Positions 9,801 through 19,171 of a stretch of DNA of 64,000 nucleotides are shown here, piece by piece. This DNA comes from Sipunculus nudus (lineage: Eukaryota > Annelida > Sipuncula > Golfingiida > Sipunculidae). The notes under the pieces were generated by a model, which saw only the letters and a program-made list of their open reading frames with translations, did no database searches and was not told the origin of the DNA. The stretch's first letter is position 1; each line of letters starts with the position of its first letter. A program made the translations under genes and the position numbers. The stretch is from NCBI GenBank assembly GCA_026874595.1, contig CM049310.1, positions 65,176,056 to 65,240,055 of the forward strand, given 5' to 3'.

Positions 9801-12800
9801 CAAAATATAAATTAAAATTATTTTAGAAACTGAATGAAGGTCTGCAAAATTGGTACTATGAAATAACAGACAATTATTAAAAGAATAGTTTTAAGAGAAT
9901 ATGTATATAAATTAACCAGATAACATGTGCCTACAGTATGACTTTATCAAAGTGATGTAGTACTAGTATGAGTTTATAGCATTGTAGGCTTTAATACGCT
10001 TCAAAACACCATAAGCTTATCATGAACATTTTGGGTCTGCACTGTATCTGGTTCCATATTATATTTTTCTTGAATGTGCGCTATTGCAATCAGTATGATT
10101 AAAATGCAAACTGGCTTGTGAAAACAAATCTAGGTTCATTTCAGAATATACATATGTATTGGTGGATGTGAGATAAGATGTACATGTCACAATGATAATA
10201 AACTATTTATCTGTCTCTTAACATCAAACATGCCTCTGTTTATCCATGGTTTACTAGTCAAAGGCAGATTGAGCCAGGTAACTTATTTGGCTGTGACCTA
10301 CTCTGTCCAGTACTCTTATGTAATTAGCACCAGTGGTCACCAGCAATGTGGCAGCTGGCCCATGCTTGCCTCAACAATAGGCACATCCTGGGCAATAAAT
10401 GGTCAAGAACCTAGTCTGTTCAGCATTATTTGCTGATATGCTTCATGATCAAGGGGCTCACAGGAAGTAATAGAAAGTAATATGTATTACTCTATTACTT
10501 TGCCCTCTGTTTCTATTACTATTACTATTACAGCTCAAATTTTTGAGTCTATTACTATTACTATTACTATTACATGGAAAAAGCTGTAATAGTCTATTAC
10601 TATTACTATTACTTATTACTATTACCCCATGTCTGATTGGTATATCAACTGTCCATGTTGTGTGGGGTCACTGGGGTGATTTGTCCAAAAGGGTGGGGTG
10701 CATTGGCATATTTACAAGACGAGTATTAAATGTAAATGTCTGTTACTTGGGGGGGGGGGGTGATTTGTCCATAAATGTTGGGGTGATTTGTCCATAAAAT
10801 GTGGGGTGTATTGGCACATAAATTATCCATGTTGTGTGGGGTGATTTGTCCAAAAGACTGGGGTGTATTGACATATTTACAAGATGAGAATTAAATGTGA
10901 ATGTCTCTTGCTTGGGGGATGATTTGTCCATTAATATTGGGGTGATTTGTCCATAAAAGTGGGGTGCATGGGCATATAAATTCTCCCATGTTGTGTTGGG
11001 TGATTTGTCCATAAAATGTGGGGTGCATTGGCACATAAATTATCCATGTTGTGTGGGGTGATTTGTCCAAAAGAGTGGGGTGCATTGGCATATCTACAAG
11101 ATGAGTATTAAATGTAAATGTCTCTTACTTGGGGGGGGGGGGTGATTTGTCCATAAATATTGGTGTGATTTATCCATAAAAGTGGGGTGCATTGGTATAT
11201 GAATTGTCCATGTTGTGTGGGGTCACTGGGGTGATTTGTCCAATAGAGTGGGGTGCATTGGCATATTTACAAGATGAGTATTAAATGTAAATGTCTGTTA
11301 CTTGGGGGGGGGGTGATTTGTCCATAAATGTTGGGGTGATTTGTTCATAAAAGTGGGTTGCATTGGCATAAATGTAAGAAAAGTTTTAAACATGAATATT
11401 TGTCTGTTACTTAGGGGTGGGGGGGGGGGGAGTCCATAGTTGAGTGATTTGTCTGGAACAGTGGGATGTCTTTGCGTATATGTAAGAGGAGTATGAAACT
11501 TGAATATTTGTCTGTTGCTTTCGGGGTGATTTGTCCATAAAAGTGGGGTGCAGTGGCTTATAAATTGTCGATGTTATGAGGATTGATTTGTCCATTACTG
11601 CAGGGTGTATAATCTTGTCTCCAAGATGAGCAGATGTTTCATGTTACAAGTAGGGTATGTTATCCATTTTTTTTATGGTTAAATTTTTTAACGTTGAGTT
11701 TATATAAATATTGAAAATTTCATGACATTTTCATGTGGCACTGTGACATAAATGACAGTATTCATTATGATTCACTAATTTCAGATATGTTTGCATGGAG
11801 TCGCCTCCCTGGAATAGGGAAAGTGTACTGGCCGGTAAAGATTGTGGATTCAGAGGGGACCTCAATTACAGTCTACTCCAGTTCTGATGATGCTTAGTGA
11901 GTAATATCTAGGGTTGATTTAAGAAATTTCTATGGATTTCTTTGATGTAAGTTGATGTACAATGAGATATATCAAAATCTTAACTGCTGTTTACCTCTGA
12001 CAAAGGGGGTTACATGTTTGTTTGCTGACAATTTTTTAACAGTTTGGTAGTGTACAAGACTAATCAAGAAGTAATGGACATGTTTGGATAAAATATTCAG
12101 GGGGGGTCAGACATGACCTATGGAACAGGAGGTAAAAGTTTTGTGATCCAATTGATGCTTAAGTAGTCCACAGATGCTTGACAGTGGTTGAAAACAGGCA
12201 TTTTAGAGGGACACATCATGACTAAGTGACCCACTCTGGTTAAGTGACATGAATTTATAATGGGTGACATCAACTTGTAGCTGGAAAGCCACCTAGAACA
12301 CGGTCGAAAGATAAGTACACACACGACTAAAGAACAATGCCACGTTGGCCAATCAAATCACATGAACATTCAGTCTTGACTGTATTAGAGTTGGTATATA
12401 TATATATATATATAAATAATCAAGTTATACTTTATTTTAAAATATTTATATATATATCAGTTATTTTTATTTTTTCCACAAGGGGTACAGTATATTGTGG
12501 AATTCCTCTTCTTGATGAGATGCTGAGTCACTCATTTTCAGCCATGAAATTTTGAAATTAATTGTATTGGACTGTTTTCCAGAAAAGCCAATGTCCATGC
12601 ACCTGACTGCCAGACTTGGTCTGCTTTAAATATTATATTTCAGTATATAAAATGTGTTTGTCTGTCCTTTGCAACAAGGAACAGATTTTATTATAAAAAA
12701 TTTAAGAGAATATTTATGAGTAAAGGAAGGGGCTTTTCTGGTTTGTCAGAAAACAAACAAAACTGATGGTATATATTGTAATATTATTTTAAGTATATTG

Positions 12801-15800
12801 CTTAAACATATTTCAGAGATATTGGATCTCATACTGCATGTAGTTTACTTAAAATTATGCTTTTTATATTGTTGATTATAATGTTGTAAAAGTTGTAGTG
12901 CTACATATCCTTATTCAATTGTGTTATATTTTGCAACCAGTTTTACAGTAAAAGAAGCCAACATATTAGAGTGGGGGAAACATCTTTCTCTTTTAGAGAA
13001 AGGGAAAGGTAAATGAAAGCGCAAATGTTCAGTTTGTTGTTCTTAGTTAAGGCATGATGGCATTGGCGGAATTTACTACATGTATAAATTATTCATGGAG
13101 CAGTCCCTGTGTTTTTAAAGGATACAGCTGTGAATGGACAGCCATTAATGACAGGGCCTATAAAAGTTAATTTCTTGAAACCTGACTGACAGTAAAAAAT
13201 GACCCCGAACCGAAAGTTTTATGATCTCCAGATGAAAACTTTGTGACAGAGAATTGCTTGGAATATTTTATTCCAAGAAAGTAGCTGAATCTTCAAAGAC
13301 AGCAGAATCCTACACAGTAACACTTGCTGTGCTTCACCTGGAAAGAAAAATTTGCTCAACCACTCATATTAATTAATATGTTCAATACTTGAAAGCCTAT
13401 CGACAGATTTCATTGGTTGCAAATTCTTCCTTTTTAAAAAAGGTTTTAAAATTTTTTTTCCTAATTAGCTACCATAACCTTCCTACCTACCCAGCATATT
13501 TGGGACATATTCTCTAGAGGCAAATCTGTATTTTTCTTGGCCCTGCACACTTGTGAATTTCCCAAGGCCTGTCTTCATGTGAATTTCAATAATATCAATT
13601 CTACTTAATGGTTCTTTCAAAATTGATATTAGATGTCACCTTTTCGTGTCATTTCCTGCAATCAGTTACATATTTAGTTAGACATTTGTGCAGACCTGAT
13701 TTAACCAGTGTCCATATGTTAATATACCATGCTTGTTTATCTGCTAGTTTTGGAACCCTTCCCCAGACACTTCTTCTGACAGTGCTATGAAATATCCAGA
13801 CCAAAATTCATGTGCAAGGTTCCCATAGTAAACTTGACCATTTACCTGCACTTTCCTATTGAGAAGAGAAACTGCATGAGAAAGAAAAATAACTGTCAGA
13901 TTATAATTCAAAATATCACTTGAGGTATTTACAAAGAAGCAGTTTGTAACATTGTTCATTTTTCTTTGATGAAGTTAGGTAATTAAAAAAAACCTGATTG
14001 ACATTAGGTAAGAATTTGAGTTCTGTTTCATTTCCATGCTCTGCATTAATGGATTTTTGCTTGATTGGGGTTTTATTTAAGATTTTTTCTCGCCAACCCA
14101 AATGGCCAGTAAAATGTATACTGAATTGGTAGCCAAAATCAAGTATTTTTAGGGGGGGGGGGCAGATGGCTCAACTTATTTTAAATTTTTTATATTTCAT
14201 TTTAATTGCAATTTAGCATAAAGGTTTTAAAAGATAATTGCACAGAGTATAAAAGTATAGTTGATTTAAAATGGCAAAATGTAAATGCTGGAAATTCAGA
14301 ATATTATCACAGTGTTATCAAAATTAAAAGGAACTGTTTCATGGCTGTTTGATAAAATATAAGCTATTTAGGGCAAAACACTGTTTTAAGGTTATGATCC
14401 CTTGCCAATTTAATTTTTTTGTGGTAAATGCCACAAGAACACACAATCCTTTAATAACATGTAGCTGGAGAGCTAGATGCATCATTCATTTCTAAATATT
14501 GTTTTGTAATGAATGATGCTTCGTAATAGCTATCCAGCCTCAAGTTATCAGTTTGCTGTTTACATGGTTTTTGATTTTCATATTATTCATATACAACTTT
14601 CATTAAGATGTCCAGACAACACTTCTACTTTAGTGGGAATAATGCTGGAGGTGGTAATTACCATGTTGATTATCTTGTTTCAGTCATGCTGAGGAAAAAA
14701 CCCAATTCTCTGAAGGCATTCTTGGATGACTTTGAATGGATTCTAAGTAAGTATATCTTGCAGCACAGCTTTCAGATGTATGTTACCTTGTGTACCTATT
14801 TCTGTGGTTGTCAGAGCTTGGTCGTCATTGACTCTTTCTTTTTTAAATTTTGTGGATTATGTGCTCCTGTGTCACTCAGGTTCACAATGCATTGTGTATA
14901 GATAGGGAGTGTATTGTGTATAGATGTATTGTAGAGAACTGGTGAGATACCTTTTTGTTTTTGTATCTTAATTTAAATATTACCAAATTTAGTATTTCTA
15001 TTTGAGGTTGAGAGCCAGCATTTGTATTTGGATCACAGATTTGCTGTATTTGGTCTAAAGCCATTTAGATAATCATAAAGGGATAAGTCATCCAGAGAAG
15101 TCTGTGTGTTGTGTGACCACCTAACTAGATTGGACTTGTTACACATATTTAGTGTTGTTAACAAAGGTGTTTTGCCTGGAATGTTTGCTGCTTTCAGCAG
15201 ATTTGAATAATTGATGTTCTTGTGCTGCAACAAATTTCTATAGATTTATGACTGCTCAGATTGACCGCTTGTAGAAATGATGGTAACATGTTAAATAGAT
15301 CAGAACTTAAATTTGGTCGGTCTTGTAATTGGTGTCCTGTATTTGATTTTTTATTTCTATATAATGCTGTGTATTTTTATTTGAACTAAAAAAAGAACTT
15401 ATTTTTATTTATTTATTTTGTGTATGTGACCCCTTAACCTGGAAAAGATGGATAAAAAGATTTCATTTCAATGTTTACAGCCCAGCTTGAACAGAGTCAA
15501 CCAAGGGATGAGCTATCCACACATCAGTCCAAGAATCAGCAAGTGGAGAGCAAGTTATCAGAGACTGGAACTTCCAGTTTACCCGGAAGTCTGACATCTG
15601 TGAGTCAGCTATCAGGGATTCAACATGATGAGAGACCATTATCCGGGAGTCAGCTGTCAGAAAGTCCATTTTCCACATGCCTTCAACCTGTGAGTTTTTC
15701 ACTCGAGGGTCAGTCCACTAATCCTCAGTCTAAGAGTCTGTTACCTGTAAGTCTGTACAGGAATCCTCAACCTGAGAGTCATGCACTGAGTCCTCTACCT

Positions 15801-15956
15801 GAGATCCAAATACCTGTGAGTCCCTCCATAATACATCAGACTGAGAACCAGCTGTGTGCAAACCAATCAGTGAGTGTGTCTGATGTAACTGAATCTAGAG
15901 ATCGCGAAGGGAGCCTGTACAGTCCAACAAATGATAACAGTGACGACAGTAGTTAA
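6881..15956 (+). CDS. Five-exon gene, 245-aa PWWP-like domain protein with Ser/Pro/Gln-rich tail
   Basis: Coding exons are 6881-6899, 11785-11896, 12941-13008, 14684-14746 and 15481-15956. All introns are GT/AG, and junction phases 1, 2, 1, 1 agree, giving 738 nt including a TAA stop. Residues 8-87 resemble a PWWP (Royal-family) fold: FAWSRLPGIGKVYWPVKIVD has YWP in place of the PWWP core, followed by a strand-rich stretch (ITVYSSSDDAYFTVKEANIL) and a C-terminal helix around FLDDFEWILTQLE. PWWP domains usually bind nucleosomal DNA and methylated histone tails, so a nuclear chromatin role is inferred. Residues 88-245 look disordered, with repeated PVS, SQLS and QPES motifs and an acidic, possibly CK2-type end (NDNSDDSS). 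The ATG lies in CAAGATGGCGGAT, which matches a YY1-type start motif. The whole gene lies inside nested family A elements. I do not recognise an ortholog. Confidence 0.7.
8020..8587 (+). repeat. GGGGTG minisatellite (left part)
   Basis: Imperfect tandem units are built from GGGGTGATTTGTCCATAAA, GTGGGGTGCATTGGCATAT and TTAAATGTAAATGTCTCTTA. The array is interrupted at 8587 by the hAT-like element and continues at 10636. Open frames on the minus strand here are translations of the repeat. Confidence 0.9.
8612..8742 (+). repeat. (ATTACT)n subterminal array, left
   Basis: Four clusters of TATTAC/ATTACT hexamers are separated by short spacers. They have the same orientation as the right array and lie within about 30-150 bp of the transposon end. 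Confidence 0.9.
10505..10625 (+). repeat. (ATTACT)n subterminal array, right
   Basis: Three or more clusters of the same hexamer, separated by AGCTCAAATTTTTGAGT (containing a small inverted repeat) and by a unique spacer, end at the right TIR. Confidence 0.9.
10636..11640 (+). repeat. GGGGTG minisatellite (right part)
   Basis: Continuation of the array split by the hAT-like element. Units of roughly 130-150 bp alternate 'Gn-TGATTTGTCCATAAA' and 'GTGGGGTGCATTGGCATAT' motifs and include G-runs of 9-12 bases. It decays after about 11350. Confidence 0.9.
11785..11896 (+). CDS. PWWP-like gene, coding exon 2
   Basis: The acceptor is TTCACTAATTTCAG and the donor TA|GTGAGTAA. The exon holds the YWP core and the first strands of the PWWP-like fold. 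It enters with two bases completing an Asp codon and leaves with two bases of a Tyr codon. The in-frame TAG at the end is removed by splicing. Confidence 0.75.
11897..12940 (+). other. Intron 2 of the PWWP-like gene
   Basis: Unique AT-rich sequence with a short (TA)n at 12395-12415. No exon recognised. Confidence 0.6.
12941..13008 (+). CDS. PWWP-like gene, coding exon 3
   Basis: The acceptor is TTTTGCAACCAG and the donor G|GTAAATGA. One base completes Tyr-44, followed by 22 codons (FTVKEANILEWGKHLSLLEK and two more). The phase matches both neighbours. Confidence 0.75.
13009..14683 (+). other. Intron 3 of the PWWP-like gene
   Basis: Unique sequence. A GC-run of nine or ten G lies near 14152. 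An inverted pair around 14458-14535 (ATGTAGCTGGAGAGCTAG and its partner) may form a hairpin. No exon recognised. Confidence 0.55.
14684..14746 (+). CDS. PWWP-like gene, coding exon 4
   Basis: The acceptor is ATCTTGTTTCAG and the donor CTAA|GTAAGTAT, a near-perfect site. It encodes the basic stretch MLRKKPNSLK and the helix FLDDFEWIL that would close the PWWP-like domain. Confidence 0.75.
14747..15480 (+). other. Intron 4 of the PWWP-like gene
   Basis: Unique sequence; small ORFs on the minus strand here have no support. No exon recognised. Confidence 0.55.
15481..15956 (+). CDS. PWWP-like gene, terminal coding exon 5
   Basis: The acceptor CAATGTTTACAG enters in phase with exon 4. The 157-aa tail is rich in Ser, Pro and Gln and lacks a recognisable domain. 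The exon contains at least five GTGAGT or GTAAGT hexamers (near 15601, 15690, 15746, 15818 and 15870), mostly where PVS or SVS is encoded, which could act as alternative donors. It ends in TAA at 15954. Confidence 0.75.
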
Positions 15957-15978
15957 AATGGTCATGACGTAGATTCCA

Positions 15979-16050
15979 GGGACGAGCTATCCACACATCA
16001 GTCCAAGAATCAGCAATTGGAGAGTGAGTTATCAGAGACTGGAATTGAGA
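15979..16050 (+). repeat. In-frame partial duplication of exon 5 after the stop codon
   Basis: This stretch repeats the part of exon 5 that encodes RDELSTHQSKNQQ and LSETG (about 15505-15573), with mostly single-base differences. It is in the same reading frame as exon 5, and the frame stays open past TAA (15954) to 16274. The second copy therefore lies in a potential readthrough extension or in the 3' UTR. Confidence 0.8.
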
Positions 16051-16113
16051 TTCCTAAAATTTTGATTGGATCAGTGCACCAACACAGACCCAAGTGTTTT
16101 AGTTCTCTCTTAT

Positions 16114-17568
16114 TGTATCCCCAGACAAAGTCGGGGATACTATGGTTTTATGTCGGTCCCATCCACACCGCCGCATATAAATCTTGTACCCACGATAACT
16201 CAAAAAATATTTCACTGATCTTATACAAACTATACATATGCATAGATATGGATGAGAGGACAACGCCTAATTAAAATGGGGTCATGACCTTCAATAGGAG
16301 AGTGACCATGAGCTTGAATAGGTGCAATTTTGGGCAAAAACCCACATATTCTTAAATATATGAAGAAATCTTGAATGGATTGATCTAAAATTCAAGTTCA
16401 CCGAAGATCTTAAATAGCTTTATCACGTGCCGGAAACTGGTGGTGCCACCTATTGCCTTTTTCTTGTTTTAGCGGGTTTTAATACCCCCAATATTGCTAC
16501 TTGACAGTACTGTGAGCATTATAACTCAAAAAGTAATGTACAGATATCTTTAATATTATGCATATACATAGATATGGGTTATGGGATGATGTATGTATAA
16601 ATTGGGGTCATGACCTTTCCTGGGAGAATGGCCTTGTCCTTGAATATTTCCATATATGGTGAAAATCACACAAATTCTTTAATATCTCAAATAATGTTGC
16701 ATGGATTAATCCAAAATTCAAGATGTCCAAAAATATTGGATAGCTTTGTCATGTGCCAGAAACTGGTGGTGCCACCTATTGTCTTTTTCTTGTTTTAGCG
16801 GGTTTTAATACCAGTATCAGTGTTACTTGACAGTACTGTGAGCATTATAACTCAAAAACTAATGGTCAGATATCTTTAATATTATGCATATATATAGATA
16901 TGGGATATGTGATGATGTATGTATAAATTGGGGTCATGACCTTTCCTGTGAGAATGGCCTTGACCTTGAATATTTCCATATATGGTGAAAATCACACAAA
17001 TTCTTTAATATCTCAAATAATTTCGCATGGATTGATCCAAAAATGCAAGTTGTCAAAAGATATTGGATAGCTTTGTCATGTGCCAGAAACTGGTGGTGCC
17101 ACCTATTGTCTTTTTCTTGTTTTAGCGGGATTTAATCCTCTATCAGTGCTACTTGACAGTACTGTGAGCATTATAACTCAAAAAGTAATGGTCAGATTTC
17201 TCCTATATTATGCATATACCTAGATATGGGTTATTGGATGATGTATGTTTAAATTGGGGTCATGACCTTTCCTGTGAAAGTGGCCATGACCTTGAATATT
17301 TCCATATATCACACAAATTCTTTAATATTTCTAGTAATATTGCATGGATCGATCCAAAATTAAAGTTGACCAAAGATCTCGGATAGCTTTGTCATATTCT
17401 GGAAACTGGTGGTGCCACCTATTATCTTTTTCTTGTTTAAGCAGGTTTTAATACCCCATCATTAGTACTTGACAGTACTGTGAGCAAGGCAGGTGTGAGG
17501 GGGAGAAGATGGGAGGGGTTAATTGTCTGGGGATACTATGGCACCTGCGGTTCCAAGAAATGTCTAGT
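16114..17568 (+). mobile_element. Family C HINE-like element (copy C1)
   Basis: The 5' end TGTATCCCCAGAC with nearby GGGGATA can fold as a hairpin. The 3' end is GTCTGGGGATACTATGG, hairpin GGCACCTGCGGTTCC (one mismatch) and AAGAAATGTCTAGTT. TATCCCCAGAC and GTCTGGGGATA form an 11-bp subterminal inverted repeat. The interior has about four tandem units of roughly 330 bp containing GACCTTGAATATTTCCATAT and GGTGGTGCCACCTATTGTC. It sits just downstream of the PWWP-like gene, possibly in its 3' UTR. No protein-coding content. Confidence 0.8.
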
Positions 17569-17649
17569 TAAAAAAAGTTTTATTGGCATTATTGTTGTTT
17601 TTTCTATGTTAACTTGAAGACCTAATATTTGTTGAAAATTTTTAAATAG

Positions 17650-17715
17650 ATCCAAGACTTCTTTGATTGTCATTGGTCCTCCTGTTGGAGTGGAAACTCT
17701 GTCACTTGCCTGCTG
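17650..17715 (+). pseudogene. Exon-like fragment of an unrecognised gene
   Basis: After TTTTTAAATAG one frame reads SKTSLIVIGPPVGVETLSLA and then stops within two codons without a good donor. The amino-acid pattern looks like protein, but the piece is short and this is weak evidence. Confidence 0.2.
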
Positions 17716-17872
17716 AATAATTTAATGTTCCTTCTGATGATTTTAAAAATATCTTATGGGAAAGCCTGTTCTTCTGCTTGTAAATGGAAGTTTTTACTTC
17801 ACAGTATGTAATCTCTTGTTTTTTTAAATAAAAAATTACATCTCCAAATTTGTAATGTGTGTTATGTTTCAG

Positions 17873-17944
17873 CTGGGATATCTTGCACTACTTTGTGAAT
17901 ATGCCATTGTGGATATGCCAGCTGCTTTTGCTTATTCAAATCAG
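17873..17944 (+). pseudogene. Exon-like fragment of an unrecognised gene
   Basis: The acceptor TTATGTTTCAG is followed by 24 codons (LGYLALLCEYAIVDMPAAFA and four more) with protein-like composition. The expected donor is replaced by a T-run (CAGTTTTTTTTTT), so the exon may be dead. I do not recognise the family. Confidence 0.35.
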
Positions 17945-18126
17945 TTTTTTTTTTGTTTTCAAATGTACACCAGGATTTTTTTGCAAAACTAATCTCCAAG
18001 GTGACTCCGTATTTATGAACTTACCTTGCAAATTAAACTGGAGGTTTATAGTGGAGAACAATCTATTGCACAAATGTTTCATTTGACAGCTGAGCTAATG
18101 CTGTCATCAATTATTTACATTTTCAG

Positions 18127-18364
18127 TTCATGCAATACTGCAAGGCATATTGGCTTCAGCTAGGTTAGGAGTTGGTGATGATCCTGCAGAAGTTACAACT
18201 GTGGATCATTATGTACTCAGTTTAGGAGATTGCACTTTTGACCTCTCTGAAACTGCTGGTCCTTTTTCTTCAAATTTTACATGCCATCCACTGACAGCAG
18301 TGCAAACTGTCAGCACTGTAATCCTGATCATGATGCAGCTCTTGAGTTTGTGAATCATTTATGA
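18127..18364 (+). pseudogene. Frameshifted terminal-exon-like fragment
   Basis: The acceptor TTACATTTTCAG leads into a frame reading HAILQGILASARLGVGDDPA and on to DLSETAGPFSS. A different frame then looks coding (NPDHDAALEFVNHL) up to TGA at 18362. The frame change falls near 18265, suggesting a one-base indel. With the piece at 17873 it may be the remnant 3' end of a second gene in this segment. Family unknown. Confidence 0.4.
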
Positions 18365-18553
18365 TAAGACGGAGATAGATTTTAGACTTCTCCAGGCCAA
18401 CATGGCGATCAACTGATCTTGCAACCTCTCCACGCCCCCCCCCCCCCCCCTCGTTTCCACTTAAATAGCCAGATAGTACCAGTGCTCTTCCCCTTTCAAA
18501 CCCAATGTATATTGAATGTTCCCTTCTCGTAAAACACAAATCCCCCTGCATTT

Positions 18554-18712
18554 AATGAACAAATCACCCCACTGTTAATGGATTTTGCACCCCACACATT
18601 AATAGCTGAAGCACCCCACATTTTTGGACATTAAGGTGGTGCCCACAAAACAAATGTGTACTCCCGTGCACCCCATAAGTGATGAACCCCACAAATACAC
18701 CTACGGGAGTAC
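18554..18712. repeat. Right boundary of the 12.7-kb gene-bearing segment
   Basis: Repeated CACCCCAC words run in the orientation opposite to the left boundary. A 9-bp perfect inverted repeat, TACTCCCGT (18659-18667) and ACGGGAGTA (18703-18711), abuts the resumed GTCC microsatellite at 18713. A poly-C run lies at 18436-18450. Confidence 0.5.
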
Positions 18713-19171
18713 GTCCGTCCGTCCGTCCGTCCGTAGATGTGGCACGTTTTGAAACCGTAAGACCTAGGGATCCAAAATTCAGCATAATGTTAGATGTCCC
18801 CAAGATCTCCTACCAAGCCGAAAACTGGGTCTTTGCGACTTCGTTCCTTTGAGAAATTAAGGAAAAACCTCAATTTTCTATTAAAATCCTATTTTCACAC
18901 TTCAGGACTGCCTAATATCAAAACCACTCATCTGTTTTTCCTCATATTTACCATAAATATTCCTCCATATAGTTCCTATGTACATGCCAATAATTAAGTC
19001 TGTAGAGTATAAATTCTGTAAGTTATGGGCCCAAACATAATGGACTTTGTAAAAAATCAGAAAAAATAATATCTCACTTAACATCAAAAATTTTCAAACT
19101 AGAGTCTATTTTCTCAAGTATATAACTATGTTTAATTAAGATTCAATTGTTTACCCAAAATTAGATCTGAA

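Larger units (their letters stand above)
8588..10635. mobile_element. hAT-like non-autonomous DNA transposon with 8-bp TSD
   Basis: The left end is CAGACATGGGGT and the right end ACCCCATGTCTG, a perfect 12-bp terminal inverted repeat. Flanks are ATTGGTAT (8580-8587) and ATTGGTAT (10636-10643), an exact 8-bp target-site duplication. Removing the element restores a normal minisatellite unit, like the one at about 11195. Both ends carry clustered (ATTACT)n arrays: 8620-8742 and 10505-10625. An 8-bp TSD with a CA(G)-type TIR fits the hAT superfamily. No transposase ORF is present in the 2,048 bp. Confidence 0.85.
6900..11784 (+). other. Intron 1 of the PWWP-like gene
   Basis: About 4.9 kb. 6900-7500 is relatively CpG-rich unique DNA, probably promoter-proximal. 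A poly-G run lies near 7967-7981. From about 8020 to 11640 it is occupied by the GGGGTG minisatellite and the hAT-like insertion described separately. No other exon was recognised. Confidence 0.6.

Noticed and set aside
10743-11091. Overlapping minus-strand ORFs with repeated HPTFYGQITP-like peptides
   Set aside because: They arise from the GGGGTG minisatellite, which is intronic and on the opposite strand to the gene.
8020-11640. CRISPR-like direct repeats
   Set aside because: Units are imperfect, spacers are not unique, and the context is eukaryotic; this is a minisatellite interrupted by a transposon.
14608-14901. 97-aa ORF starting MSRQHFYFSG as a gene
   Set aside because: Only the part encoded at 14684-14746 is supported, as exon 4. 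The start lies in the intron and the rest continues past a strong donor.
15475-15702. Minus-strand 75-aa ORF
   Set aside because: It is the antisense shadow of exon 5.
16017-16274. Separate 85-aa gene downstream of the PWWP-like gene
   Set aside because: Its first part is the duplicated exon 5 segment and the rest is family C sequence; it is better read as an extension or UTR.
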